NCBI RefSeq assembly: GCF_965363235.1
Contig: NC_134845.1
Span: forward strand, 33,342,154-33,406,153
Length of the DNA: 64,000 nt
Source of the DNA: Mytilus galloprovincialis
Taxonomy: Eukaryota; Mollusca; Bivalvia; Mytilida; Mytilidae
Direction of reading: 5' to 3'
In this document: positions 1 to 10,113 of the stretch, piece by piece
Numbering within the stretch: the stretch's first letter is position 1
Layout of the letters: each line of letters opens with the position of its first letter
Notes under the pieces: generated by a model
Databases searched by the model: none
What the model saw: only the letters and a program-made list of their open reading frames with translations
What the model was told of the DNA's origin: nothing
Program-made: the position numbers and the translations under genes

Positions 1-29
1 CGACAAAATGAACAAAGGAATAATCAAAA

Positions 30-215
30 ATTAGAAAATAAACTCATCATAGATAACAGGATTAAATTTTGTATTTACGACAGACACGTGTTTCGTGTAC
101 AAAAGACTCATCAGGGACGCTCGAATCCAAAAAAGTTAAAAAGGATAAATAAAGTACGAAGTTGAAGAGCATTGAGGACCAAAATTCCTAAAAGTTTTGC
201 CAAATACATGTTAAA
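30..215 (+). repeat. Dispersed repeat R1, diverged copy
   Basis: This is a fragment of a repeat that recurs across the window. It is recognised by the ordered blocks 'gtttcgt', 'agactcatcag', 'gacgct', 'gaagagcattgagga' and 'gccaaatac'. Other copies lie at 3839-4653, 11728-11893, 21880-22025, 24523-24800 and 27098-27350. No coding sequence is seen in it and its element class is unknown. Confidence 0.7.
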
Positions 216-317
216 GTAAATTTAATAAATTGTCTATATTGACACCTTCATATGATTCAGGACAACTTACTGTTATTCATGAAGTAGACAAATGGGGATT
301 TAAAGTAATTATGTGAA

Positions 318-460
318 CATCGATATTGACACGATATCGTCGATATCGACGGATACAGATGAACCAGGGCAACTGGTGAAGTCGATACGGGTCATATAGT
401 GATTAAGTAAATATCGATAACGATACGATATCGATGATATTGTCGATATCGTAACTACAT
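318..460. repeat. Cluster of CGATATCG palindromes upstream of F1
   Basis: Within about 140 bases the 8-base palindrome CGATATCG and close variants (gatatcgtcgatatcg, acgatatcgatgat) occur repeatedly. The cluster ends just before the stretch shared with the F3 promoter, so it is absent from that paralogue. It could be a simple repeat or a cluster of protein-binding sites; nothing here decides between them. Confidence 0.6.
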
Positions 461-489
461 CGTATCTTGGACATATCTCTTATGGTTTG

Positions 490-1448
490 GGGAATTGGTA
501 CATATCCGTTGTCAACTGTGAAACAGATATTTCATAACGATCAACCGATTTGTAATGTCGATTGTCAAATCCAAGAACTTCCGAATATCGTTCCTATACA
601 GATACTTCCTCGTTACCACCTGTTGCATAAGTCGTATTACGCAAGCATATATATTAATCAAAAAAAATATAAAAAAATAGTGCCAAATCAACGTTCCTAC
701 GTGTGTTGAATGCATCGGATACAATTTCAAACAAACACATGGTGAAGACATCATCTGATTTAGGTAAGTTTACAGTTTTTATGAGAGAAATTATCAAACA
801 AAATTAAGTTATCTTATTCAACAGAACTATGACTTGAATATACAAGTAATGATTATTTCATTTGCATATTGTGGAAACTTATTGTGCGGTTTATTGCAAT
901 GAATGATTATGAATATGCATCACTGATAAAACAAATGTACGGTCATATCTGCCATGTTCTTCAATGTTTTATACTTTTGGCTTTGCAAACTTCTGGTCGC
1001 AATATATTCGATGAAATAGATTCCATCAGATTATCCTGTGTGGACGGACTTCAGACCAAAAGATTTTATCACAGTCGAATTTCTGCAAAATGACAATAAA
1101 CGAAAAACAAATATAATCGTTGGAAACAAACAGACCCATGACATAGGGGAGGTATATACAGATTACGATTGGTTAAACATGTTTGCAAGCGCCCTACCCT
1201 TCCTCTACCGTGGACAACAGTTTATCAGCATAACATGAGAATTCACCGTAAAAATTAGTTACAAAAGTCTTGCATCCTCGGATTGATACTAGGTTGAAAA
1301 AGAACCAAGAAAAAGAAATAAGTAGTTCAAAGCCAATTGCAATTAAAACATAAATCATATCATGTTTCCTGATTTAAATGTCCATCAGTACTCATTCAAT
1401 GTGCTTAATGTAAAGACCAACATAAATATCAACAGGATGTAGGATCTT
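490..1448 (+). repeat. Segmental duplication: F1 promoter and intron 1, paired with 59530-63746
   Basis: The promoter, signal exon and intron 1 of F1 can be followed block by block in F3. Shared blocks include 'ttaccacctgttgca', 'ggtcgcaatatattcgatga' and 'gatgtaggatcttaag'. The F3 copy carries a 3.2-kb insertion at 60138-63305 and another starting at 63747. The F1 copy has neither, so it preserves both empty sites. Confidence 0.85.
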
Positions 1449-1718
1449 AAGTATTCATAACTTATAATGTTTCGGAAACATGTTTTGTGATTCACTTTGT
1501 AACCGATGTGCAACTCCACTTAGATTTCGTCATATCTTCTAGGTGTTTGTTTCTATGGCGCGACTGCTGAAAGAGTTCTCAATATTTGAGCAACTTAATC
1601 AAAAATTAAATTCACAGTTTCTCTTGACGTTCAATTTGCACAAGTAGTCAAGACAATATAACAGTATATTATAATCAAATCATGCCCTTTCCTCCTCCAT
1701 AATATAAAACGTCTTATC

Positions 1719-2527
1719 TTAACTCATTCGCCCCCAAGAGATTTTTGAAAAATCAGACAGTTTCGAAAAACTGCAATCATATGAGAATTATATGCAAACT
1801 AGCAGTCTCCTGGTACTGATGCTCATCTATTTAACTATGTTATGAGATTTGGGGGCGGATGGCATGGGTGGAGGATGGGTTGGGTGGTGGAACATTTTTT
1901 CGTGGGTTAGAACCCACCCCCACTGAAAAAATGGTCATTTTCAGTGTATTTTCCGATTTTAAAAAGACCTTGAGAGGTGAAAATTTACCAGTCTGAGTTT
2001 CTTTGTCATTCAAGTATTACCCTATAGTTACAGCAGTCCATTTATGTTTACTAGGAGTATATAGGACTTAAATGTCTTGCTGGGGAATTATTATTGTCAA
2101 GTCAGGTCTGCCTAAATGTCCGTTTTTACGGATTTTTGACAAAACGGTGTCCTAGATTTTACAGACTAGATTCCTATTGGCCATATTATACATATTGGTG
2201 TTCCTGTACCACTTATGCATGCATTTATGATAATAGTTTATACCTACAGTGACTACCAGTTACGTAGTGGCCATCAAAAGATACCCACCCCACCTGATTT
2301 TGGATACTTTTCACGTTTTTCCGATTTTGAACGGCTTTCAAAGTGCCATAATTTCATAAACAGACATCTGAGAAGAGTTTGTGGACCATGAACTGCTTGG
2401 TTGAAGTCCCTGCTATCATGACATTTCAGCTGGGGCAGTTCAAAAATAGTATGGAGGGTCATACGGGCCTTCAAAGAATGGTTGTCGCCATCACGCCTAT
2501 AGGCGGGATTAGGGGCTAAAGGGTTAA
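1719..2527. mobile_element. TTAA-flanked non-autonomous DNA element in F1 intron 2
   Basis: The left end reads TTAACTCATTCGCCCCCAAG. The right end, reversed, reads TTAACCCTTTAGCCCCTAAT, so imperfect terminal inverted repeats are bounded by TTAA. TTAA target sites and CCC-type termini are known for piggyBac-like elements. The interior (about 0.8 kb) has no transposase frame, so this would be a deleted or MITE-type copy. The superfamily assignment is inference. Confidence 0.6.
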
Positions 2528-3838
2528 GATCGAACTTTTTCTTTTACTTATATTAACATAAACATATGTCTCTTTTGACGTATTTCCTTCATTTTCTTTT
2601 CATTCAGATGATGTATAATATCTGTCTCCTTCGTTTACTTAACAGTACGTAAGCCAAAGGACTGTTCAGACTCTGACCTTAAACATGCCACCAGTGGAGT
2701 GTATAGAATATATCCAACTGCCGGAAGGGGATTCAAGGTTTATTGTGATATGAAGACTGATGGTGGACGCTGGACTGTAAGTTATCTGTGAATAATTTAA
2801 AATTATGCATACTTTTAAAACTAGATGAAAAAAAAGATTTTGATTGAATACGACTGATATTCAACATGATAAATTTCCACACTTTCACTTGCATATAAAC
2901 TTGTTAGTATGTCTTAGCAGGAATCTATAACAGCAGTAACGTATCTATGATTTTCAGAAATCAGGATGAGGAAGGACCTTCCTATAAATAACAGCCAATT
3001 GTGGAAAAAAATTCAGATAATTGTGTGACTTTGTTTGTCTACAAACCCTCGCCTTGGCCTACCGGACTACCATCTTATAAAAAAACTAAGTAGCACTGAT
3101 GCAATAATCAATAAGTTATATAAATATAATATGCCATAATTAAATATATTGTGTATATATAATATGTAAAAAAAAAACAACTGTAAATATTAAAAGGGTC
3201 TATCGTTTAAACATCAAATTGTGAAAGCATTCTTACAACAAACTCACCTTTACATATTATTGTTTGGAACTTACACATGTGATACATAGAATCAAACAAA
3301 ATACTAATTGACATTAACACATCTTTTGTGGGTTGGTGTTTTTCGGACAAACAGTAACCTGATATATCTTTAACATTCCAAGGTTCTTATCAGACAAATG
3401 CATGGCTCTCAGAATTTCAATAAAAATTGGATAGAATATGAAAATGGTTTTGGAGATTTAAAAAGAGAATTTTGGTTAGGTAAGTCAAGCACTATATTTT
3501 CTTTTTGTCTACTTGATTTTGTTTTTAAATGTTTATCATAAACTTCGAACTTTTGTGTCTTTTAATTTCGTAATTTAGTACAAGTATACGGTTTAATACA
3601 TCAATTTATCACATTACACTTTATATTATATCGATCTTCCACTGACATTTTCTCAGAATCTGTCATATTTTGTGAGTTCTATTTTACGGATTTTTTATTT
3701 ACCGAATGTTTTCGCATTTCATCTAAACTAGAAAAATAAAGACAACAATTTTGGATTTTCAATGTAAACACAACATTATAATGCACATCGAGAAAACAAA
3801 ATTTGTTATGATTGTCACTACCTAAATGTTTACGAAAT

Positions 3839-4653
3839 AGTTATCAAAGGTCGAAGGTTTATAACTTAGTACGCTAGACGCGGTTTCGTCTACATAAGAC
3901 TCACCAGTGACACTCATATCAAAATATTTATAAAGCCAAACAAGTACAAAGTTGAAGAGCATTGAGGATCCACAATTCCAAAAATGTTTGCCGAATACGG
4001 CTAAGGTAATCTATGTCTGGGATAAGAACATCCTTATTTTTCGATAAATTCAAAGTTTTGTAAACAAGAAATTTATAAAAATGACCACATTTTTGATATT
4101 CATGTCAACACCGAAGTATTGACTACTGGGCTGGTGATAACCTCGGGGACGAAACGTCCACCAGCAGGGGCATCGACCCAGTGGTGTAAATAGTTATCAA
4201 AGGTACCAGGATTATAATTTAGTACGCCAGACGCGGGTTTCGTCTACATAAGGCTCATTAGTGACGCTCATATCAAAATATTTATAAAGCCAAACAAATA
4301 CAAAGTTGAAGAGCATTGAGGATTCAAAATTCCAAAAAAGCGTGCCAAATACGACAAAGGTAATCTATGTCTGGGATAAAAAAATCCTTAGTTTTGCGAT
4401 AAATTCAAAGTTTTGTAAACAGGAAATTTATAAAAATGACCACATTTTTTATATTAATCTCAACACCGAAGTATTGACTACTGGGCTGGTGATAACCTCG
4501 GGGACGAAACGTCCACCAGCAGTGGCATCGACCCAGTGGTGTAAATAGTTATCAAAGGTACACGGATTATAATTTAGTACGCCAGGTGTTTCGTCTACAT
4601 AAGACTCACCAGTGATGCTATTATCAAAATATTTATAAAGCCAAACAAATACA
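3839..4653 (+). repeat. Repeat R1 in tandem, 2.3 copies of about 354 bp
   Basis: The unit starts with 'agttatcaaagg' at 3839, 4192 and 4547, giving periods of 353 and 355 bases. Each full unit ends with 'gacgaaacgtccaccagcag' and 'catcgacccagtgg'. The third copy stops near 4653. The array sits in F1 intron 4. The open frame at 4306-4548 is an accident of the repeat. Confidence 0.85.
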
Positions 4654-5244
4654 ACTGTTAGATATTACATATACTTGATAGAATACCTTTATGAAAAAAT
4701 ATATTCAGTCATAAGACATGATTAATTAAATGTAGAAAAGAGAAAATTAAGTTTCGCGGACATCAGAGACAAGGAAATAGTCAGTCCGTAAACAAAAAAA
4801 TCCCAGCTAAAAATATCCAAGTGTCGTCCTTTCATGCTTGTATAAGAGAATGCGTTGTCCCGTTGAATGTTAAACCTATATCTTCTGTAATTTGTTTGAC
4901 CGTTTTAAAATGCTGTACCTTGACACATCATAGATATATAGAATAAAGATAATAATAAAAAATGTTTTTCCTTCGTTTTATAGGAAACAAATATCTTCAT
5001 ACACTGACTTCAGTGAAAAATACTGAGATGAGAGTGGACAAAGAGAATTTTAAAGGTGAAAAGAGGGATGCCAAATACTCAAAATTCAGTATTAGAGATG
5101 CTGCCTCCAAATATAAACTAACCGTTGGTGGATATTCTGGAAATGGCGGTAATACGATTTACAATATTGTGCAAAATATATATAAACTACATTTTCCTTC
5201 AAATTGTGAGTAAAAATGTATGAGGGACTAATAATGAAATTGAA

Positions 5245-5350
5245 TTCTTGCTTTCGCTACATTAAAGACCCATTGATGGTTTTCGGCTGTTGTCTCCTCT
5301 ATGGTCGAGTTGTTGTCGCTTTGACACATTCCCAATTTCCTTTCTCAATT
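5245..5350 (+). repeat. 3' tail of dispersed retroposon R2
   Basis: The stretch 'ttgttgtcgctttgacacat' and the following 'tcaattttat' match, in opposite orientation, the left ends of the copies at 8946-9745 and 54290-54685. Only about 100 bases of the 3' end are present, as expected for a 5'-truncated retroposon. It lies in F1 intron 5. Confidence 0.6.
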
Positions 5351-6101
5351 TTATTGCTTTTGAAACACGCAGCAAACGTCTAGTTCTTATCAGTCTTGAT
5401 CCGTGTCAGACATGTTTTCTTTAGTATCTAATTTGATTATCGTAATATTTCCAAACTTTTGTAGTTCACATAATTTATTTGTGTTTCTCCATGTTTTCTG
5501 CCTATTCCATGTATATATTTAACAGGGAATATATCAATGAGACAGAAACTTAATGACATAATATGCCAAGGGAGATCCAAGATGTTAAAAAAAATACAAG
5601 TATTTATACGCATGTGAAACTCCATATTGATGCATTGCTAGACAAGATCTAAACACGATTTACATAGTATAATAAAAAGATGCTCTAACGTCTTTAGGTT
5701 CAATAGAAACAAAAATCTTTTTTTTTCAATTTTATTTTATAGGCAATGCTTTTGCAGCCACAAATCATAACGGGATGAAATTCAGACATCTGATCAAGAC
5801 AATGATAAACATAAATCGAACTGTGCAACACTTGGCAAAAGAGTTGGTAGCGGATGGTGGTTCAATGCATGTGATTCTGTCTGCTTTACATTAGCATACG
5901 CAAACAACAAAGAAGGTCTAACTACAAAGAGTCTTATACAGTGGGATCAATGGAAAGGTTCCGAATATTCTCTGAAATATGCTGGAATGATGATACGCAG
6001 AATTTAATCCATTGTTGAAAAAATGAAAAACAGTATATCTGATTTTACATTGTTTTTTTTTTTCGAATACACATTCATGTATTCAATTCATTATTTCGAA
6101 T

Positions 6102-6107
6102 AATAAA
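6102..6107 (+). terminator. Likely poly(A) signal of F1
   Basis: AATAAA lies 95 bases after the F1 stop codon, in AT-rich sequence with no other gene end nearby. Confidence 0.5.
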
Positions 6108-6119
6108 ACATCTTCAATC

Positions 6120-8100
6120 TTGTTTGTATTGTCGATTCTTTGCTGAGGTAACGTGGTTATAGGTTGTCTATTAAGGAATTCCAAGGTAACATCAGTGGAA
6201 TTTATCGGATCAGTTTAATTTAAAATACACCTCAGCAACGTATGCGTGGATCTCAATTTCAATTTTCAAAAGTCGCTTAAATGTATACTGATTGTTTCAT
6301 TGATTGTTAATGTCACAGATCTCCTTTAATGGTGTGTTCATAATTAGTGTTATGTGGGGAAAACAACGGCGTATCATTCTAAAATTACTTTTGTTAATCC
6401 TAACTATACGTGTTGTTTTTTGTATAGTCGTAACTCCGGCTATTTCAATTAAATCACTAATAAAAATTTAGTAATACAAAATTACTAGTCGGGGAATTTA
6501 TTAATTAATGTTACATTATATACCTAGGTCAAAGTCCAACAATAGTGCAAGCTTAACTATCCAGTCATTTTAATTATGTCACAACATCAGCTTAATGATG
6601 TTTATATCTCGTAAATTTATCTTGTAAAATACTATACGAAACTTATGAATAAACAGAAATGGGAAAACTAGAATGTTTGCCATTCGTCGTTTCGCTTTTG
6701 GTTAACAATGGTGTTTTCATTTAAACTATATCTGCATTTTGTCATCAATTTAAAAGTTACCCAACATTGCCATTTCTTGACTTTCTTGCATTGGAAGTAC
6801 AATAATATCATGCTATGGCTACACATGTAGGTGCCGCATGGGTGGCAGGTTCTGTCTACCTTTTGGAACATCTGATCATGATATCATTCCGAGTATATAT
6901 GGAGTTGGAGTTGTTCAGTCTTAAGTTTTTCTGTGTTGATTTTGTTTACTTATCATTTGTCTGCTATTTTTTTTATAAGCAATGGCTGTTTCAGTTTATT
7001 TTTGACTGTCCCTCCGGTTTATTTCGCCTGTCATTTACATTTTATCAACATATTGTTGGCACAAAATAAAGACATAAATCAAATTCATTGGTTTTTGTTT
7101 ATTTTACATATACAAATGATAGTTTATAATCGCCATTCTATTTTACTTAGGTAGGGTTGCTTACATCAACATTGCTGATTGAGAAATGCATGTTTGCTTA
7201 GTGCACATTATACATTCAAACAAGACTAAGCTCTAGCTGTTAGAAGTATGGTGTTAGTTCTACGATTACATATCAATATTATGTGTTATGTGTCAATGTA
7301 ATATGAATATATAATAAATGGATCACTTTGAGCAAAACAACAATTTTTATTTAGGTTTCCTGTCCAGGGGTATCACCAAACCAGTAGTCAGCATCGTAGT
7401 GTTGACATAAATTGTCATTGACATGGTCATAGTTATAAATTAACTGTTTACAAAAATTATTATTTTTGTTAATGAATAAAAGTGTTTCCTATCCCAGAAA
7501 TAGATATTGTAAGATACAATTCACCGGGTTTGTAATAACATGAGTAACACGACGAGAGCCACATGTGGGGCAGGATCTGCTGACCCTTCTGAAGCACATG
7601 AGATCATCCCTAGTTTTTGGTTGGTTTCGTGTTGCTTAGTCTTTAGTTTTCTATGTTGTGTCTTGTGTACTATTATTTGTATGTTTGTCTGTTTCATTGT
7701 TAGCCATGCCGTTGTAAGTTTGTTTTCCATTTATGAGTCTCTGGTATTTTTTGTCCCTCTCTTAGCGAAATAGTTTTGAATTATGCATCTTCCGTGCTCT
7801 TCAAATTCATTCTTATTTTAACCTTTTTGCTTTTTCCAGCGTCATAGTTTAGTCTTTTAGAGGTGACATTCGCGTCTACCGTTCACAATTCTAATACTGT
7901 CATCTATGATAAGTTTGATTTCTATGCTCTTATAACTTTTTCGGTTATCAATATTATATCATAAAGGGCATGTGTCGCTCACCTTGGTCTATGTGAATCT
8001 AAAACAAAGGACACAGATGGCTTCATGACAAAAATTGTGTTTTGGTCATAGTGATGTGTTTGTAGAAATTTTTTGCTGCTTACAATTATCTTTATCTATA
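6120..8100. other. Intergenic DNA with decayed repeat tails
   Basis: No supportable gene is seen. Two stretches, about 6800-7060 and 7518-7690, resemble in opposite orientation the sequence beside the Penelope-like element at 48185-48480. Shared words include 'cacatgtggggcaggatctg', 'gagatcatccctagttttt' and 'ctatgttgtgtc'. They are probably old 3'-end copies of that retroelement family; the first is much more diverged. Confidence 0.5.
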
Positions 8101-8119
8101 ATAAACTGGGCCCAGAAGT

Positions 8120-8950
8120 GACAATGGAAAATATTTTGTAAAGAATTACCAAAAATACATTTTTTAAAAAAATTGATAAACATTTACTATAAAGGACAAT
8201 AAATCCTTGATGGATCAATTGACCATTTTGATATTGTCGACTTATTTGTAGTTTTACCTTGCTGCAAATAATTGCTGTTTACAGTTTATCTCTATCTATA
8301 ATAATATTCAAAAAAAATAACCCAAAACTGCAAAACTTTCTTAAAATTACGAATTCAGGGGCAGCAACCCAACAAGTTGCCTGATTGGACTGAAAATTTC
8401 GGCGCAGATACATCTTGACCTAATAAACAATTTTACCGTTAACAAATTTGCTGTAAATGCTTTGGTATCAGAGATATGAGCCAAAAACTGCATTTTACCC
8501 TATGTACAATTTTTGCCATTTCGGCTATCTTGGTTCATGTGCGGGGTCATCGGACACATTTTTAAACAAGATACCAATATGATGATTGTGGACAAGTTTG
8601 GTGTAATTTGTTACAGTCGTTTCAGAGTAGAAGAATTTTGTAAAAGATTAAAAAAAATTACGAAAAATTGTTAAAAAATGACTATAAAGGGCAAAAAATC
8701 CTTAAGGTATCAACTGACCATTTTGGTCATGTTGACTTATTTGAAGATCTTACTTTGCTGAACATTATTGCTGTTTACAGTTCATCTCTATTTAACATAA
8801 TATTCAAGATTATAACCAAAATTGGCAAAATTACCAATTTAGGGGCAGCAACCTAATAACTGGTTGTCCGATAAACAATTTTACCCCCATGTCAGATTTG
8901 CTCTAAATGCTTTGATTTCAGGGATATAAGCCGAAATCTACAATATACTA
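8120..8950 (+). repeat. Direct duplication of a dispersed repeat (R3)
   Basis: The blocks 'aaatccttgatggatcaa', 'gctgtttacag' and 'ggggcagcaaccc' at about 8160-8480 recur in the same order at about 8690-8935, roughly 0.5 kb apart. Part of the unit (8515-8650) also appears inverted in F2 intron 3 at 38590-38770. No protein-coding potential is seen. Confidence 0.7.
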
Positions 8951-9745
8951 TAATATACATAAAATTGAGAATGGAAATGGGGAATGTGCCAAAGAGACAA
9001 CAACCCGACCATAGACAAAAACAACAGCAGAAGGTCACCAATAGGTCTTCAATGTAGCGAGAAATTCCCGCACCCGGAGGCGTCCTTCAACTGGCCCCTA
9101 AACAAATATATACTAGTTCAGTGATAATGAACGCCATACTAATTTCCAAATTGTACACAAGAAACTAAAATTAAAATAATACAAGACTAACAAAGGCCAG
9201 AGGCTCCTGACTTGGGACAGGCGTAAAAATGCGGCGGGGTTAAACATGTTTGTGAGATCTCAACCCTCCCCATATACCTCTAGCCAATGTAGAAAAGTAA
9301 ACGCATAACAATACGCACATTTAAAAACAGTTCAAGAGAAGTCCGAGTCTGATGTCAGAAGATGTAACCAAAGAAAATAAACAAAATGACAATAATACAT
9401 AAATAACAACAGACTACTAGCAGTTAACTGACATGCCAGCTCCAGACTTCAATTAAACTGACTGAAAGATTATGATTTCATCATATGAACATCAGGCACA
9501 ATCCTTCCCGTTAGGGGTTTAGTATCATACCATCATAACATATATGAGAAGAACATAACCCGTGTCATGACAACAACTGGTTTTTGAATAAATGTGTTTA
9601 GTTCCGATGCAAAGACCCTATAAGTGAATCAATATTAACGCCAAAATATGCAATCTTTGATGACCTGACAACAGTATCGTAACTATATCCCTTCTTAATG
9701 CATATTTCAACATAAGAATATTATTGTGAAACATGTGAAATGACT
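8946..9745 (-). repeat. Dispersed retroposon R2, long copy
   Basis: This copy shares its left border ('attgagaatgg', 'ggggaatgtg') with the copy at 54290-54685, but runs some 400 bases further right. A common end on one side and a variable end on the other indicates a 5'-truncated retroposon whose 3' end is at 8946. Shared internal words are 'gcgagaaattcccgcacc' and 'aaaatgcggcggggttaaac'. No reverse transcriptase frame is present, so the parent family is unknown. Confidence 0.65.
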
Positions 9746-9851
9746 TGGAATATGTTAAAATGAATAGATGAAAATTAAATTATAACCCTGGTAATAAGAT
9801 ATCTTCAAGGTCATAGTAGCTTGTAAGACAAAATGTTAATAATACCCTTTC

Positions 9852-10112
9852 TTAAGGTGGTACCCAACAACTTGACCAAAATTTATTTGGCTCATTTCAG
9901 TTTCATAAAACTTTGACGAAATATTCACTTTGACCCTTTCAAAAAACTTGAATCAATCACTTTTTCGAGAAAAAAAAAATTATTGGATATATAGCAGTTT
10001 GACACTAAGTTTGATCATTGAAAAGCTTAGATTTACTTAGCAATACAACGTGATTAAAACGTTTAGCTGATCTTTCAGAATTATTTCACTGTAGTGTTAG
10101 GTACCACCTTAA
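9852..10112. mobile_element. 261-bp MITE with perfect 13-bp inverted ends and TTAA borders
   Basis: The left end TTAAGGTGGTACC is exactly matched by GGTACCACCTTAA at the right end. The TTAA borders suggest a piggyBac-type target, or the TTAA may simply be part of the inverted repeat. The interior is non-coding. The element ends two bases before the position of the TNFR-A stop codon, so it forms the start of that gene's 3' untranslated region. Confidence 0.8.
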
Positions 10113-10113
10113 A

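Larger units (their letters stand above)
683..6007 (+). pseudogene. Fibrinogen-related (FReD) gene F1, broken copy
   Basis: Exons match F2 in order and phase: about 683-763, 1543-about 1617, 2646-2776, 3383-3479, 4984-5148 and 5743-6007. The FReD region starts with KPKDCSDSDLKH, then [19 protein letters not shown], and ends with GWWFNACDSVCFTLAYAN and YAGMMIRRI, which is a typical fibrinogen C-terminal fold. Secreted FReD proteins are usually lectin-like pattern-recognition molecules. The copy looks dead. The signal exon has lost the segment holding the start codon and signal peptide that F3 keeps. Exon 2 has an in-frame TGA (1587-1589) and lacks the GT donor seen in F2. The last exon has a net one-base deletion relative to F2, just after the HNGMKF motif, so its conserved end is out of frame. 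Exons 3-5 are open with good splice sites. An alternative promoter driving exons 3-5 cannot be excluded. Confidence 0.85.

Noticed and set aside
4306-4548. 80-codon open frame in F1 intron 4
   Set aside because: It lies within tandem copies of repeat R1; the other copies do not keep the frame.
7540-7773. Open frames on both strands with membrane-like composition
   Set aside because: The sequence matches the non-coding tail beside the Penelope-like element.
6000-10110. Search for a death-domain exon belonging to TNFR-A
   Set aside because: No minus-strand stretch resembling the TNFR-B death domain was seen; the region is occupied by repeats.
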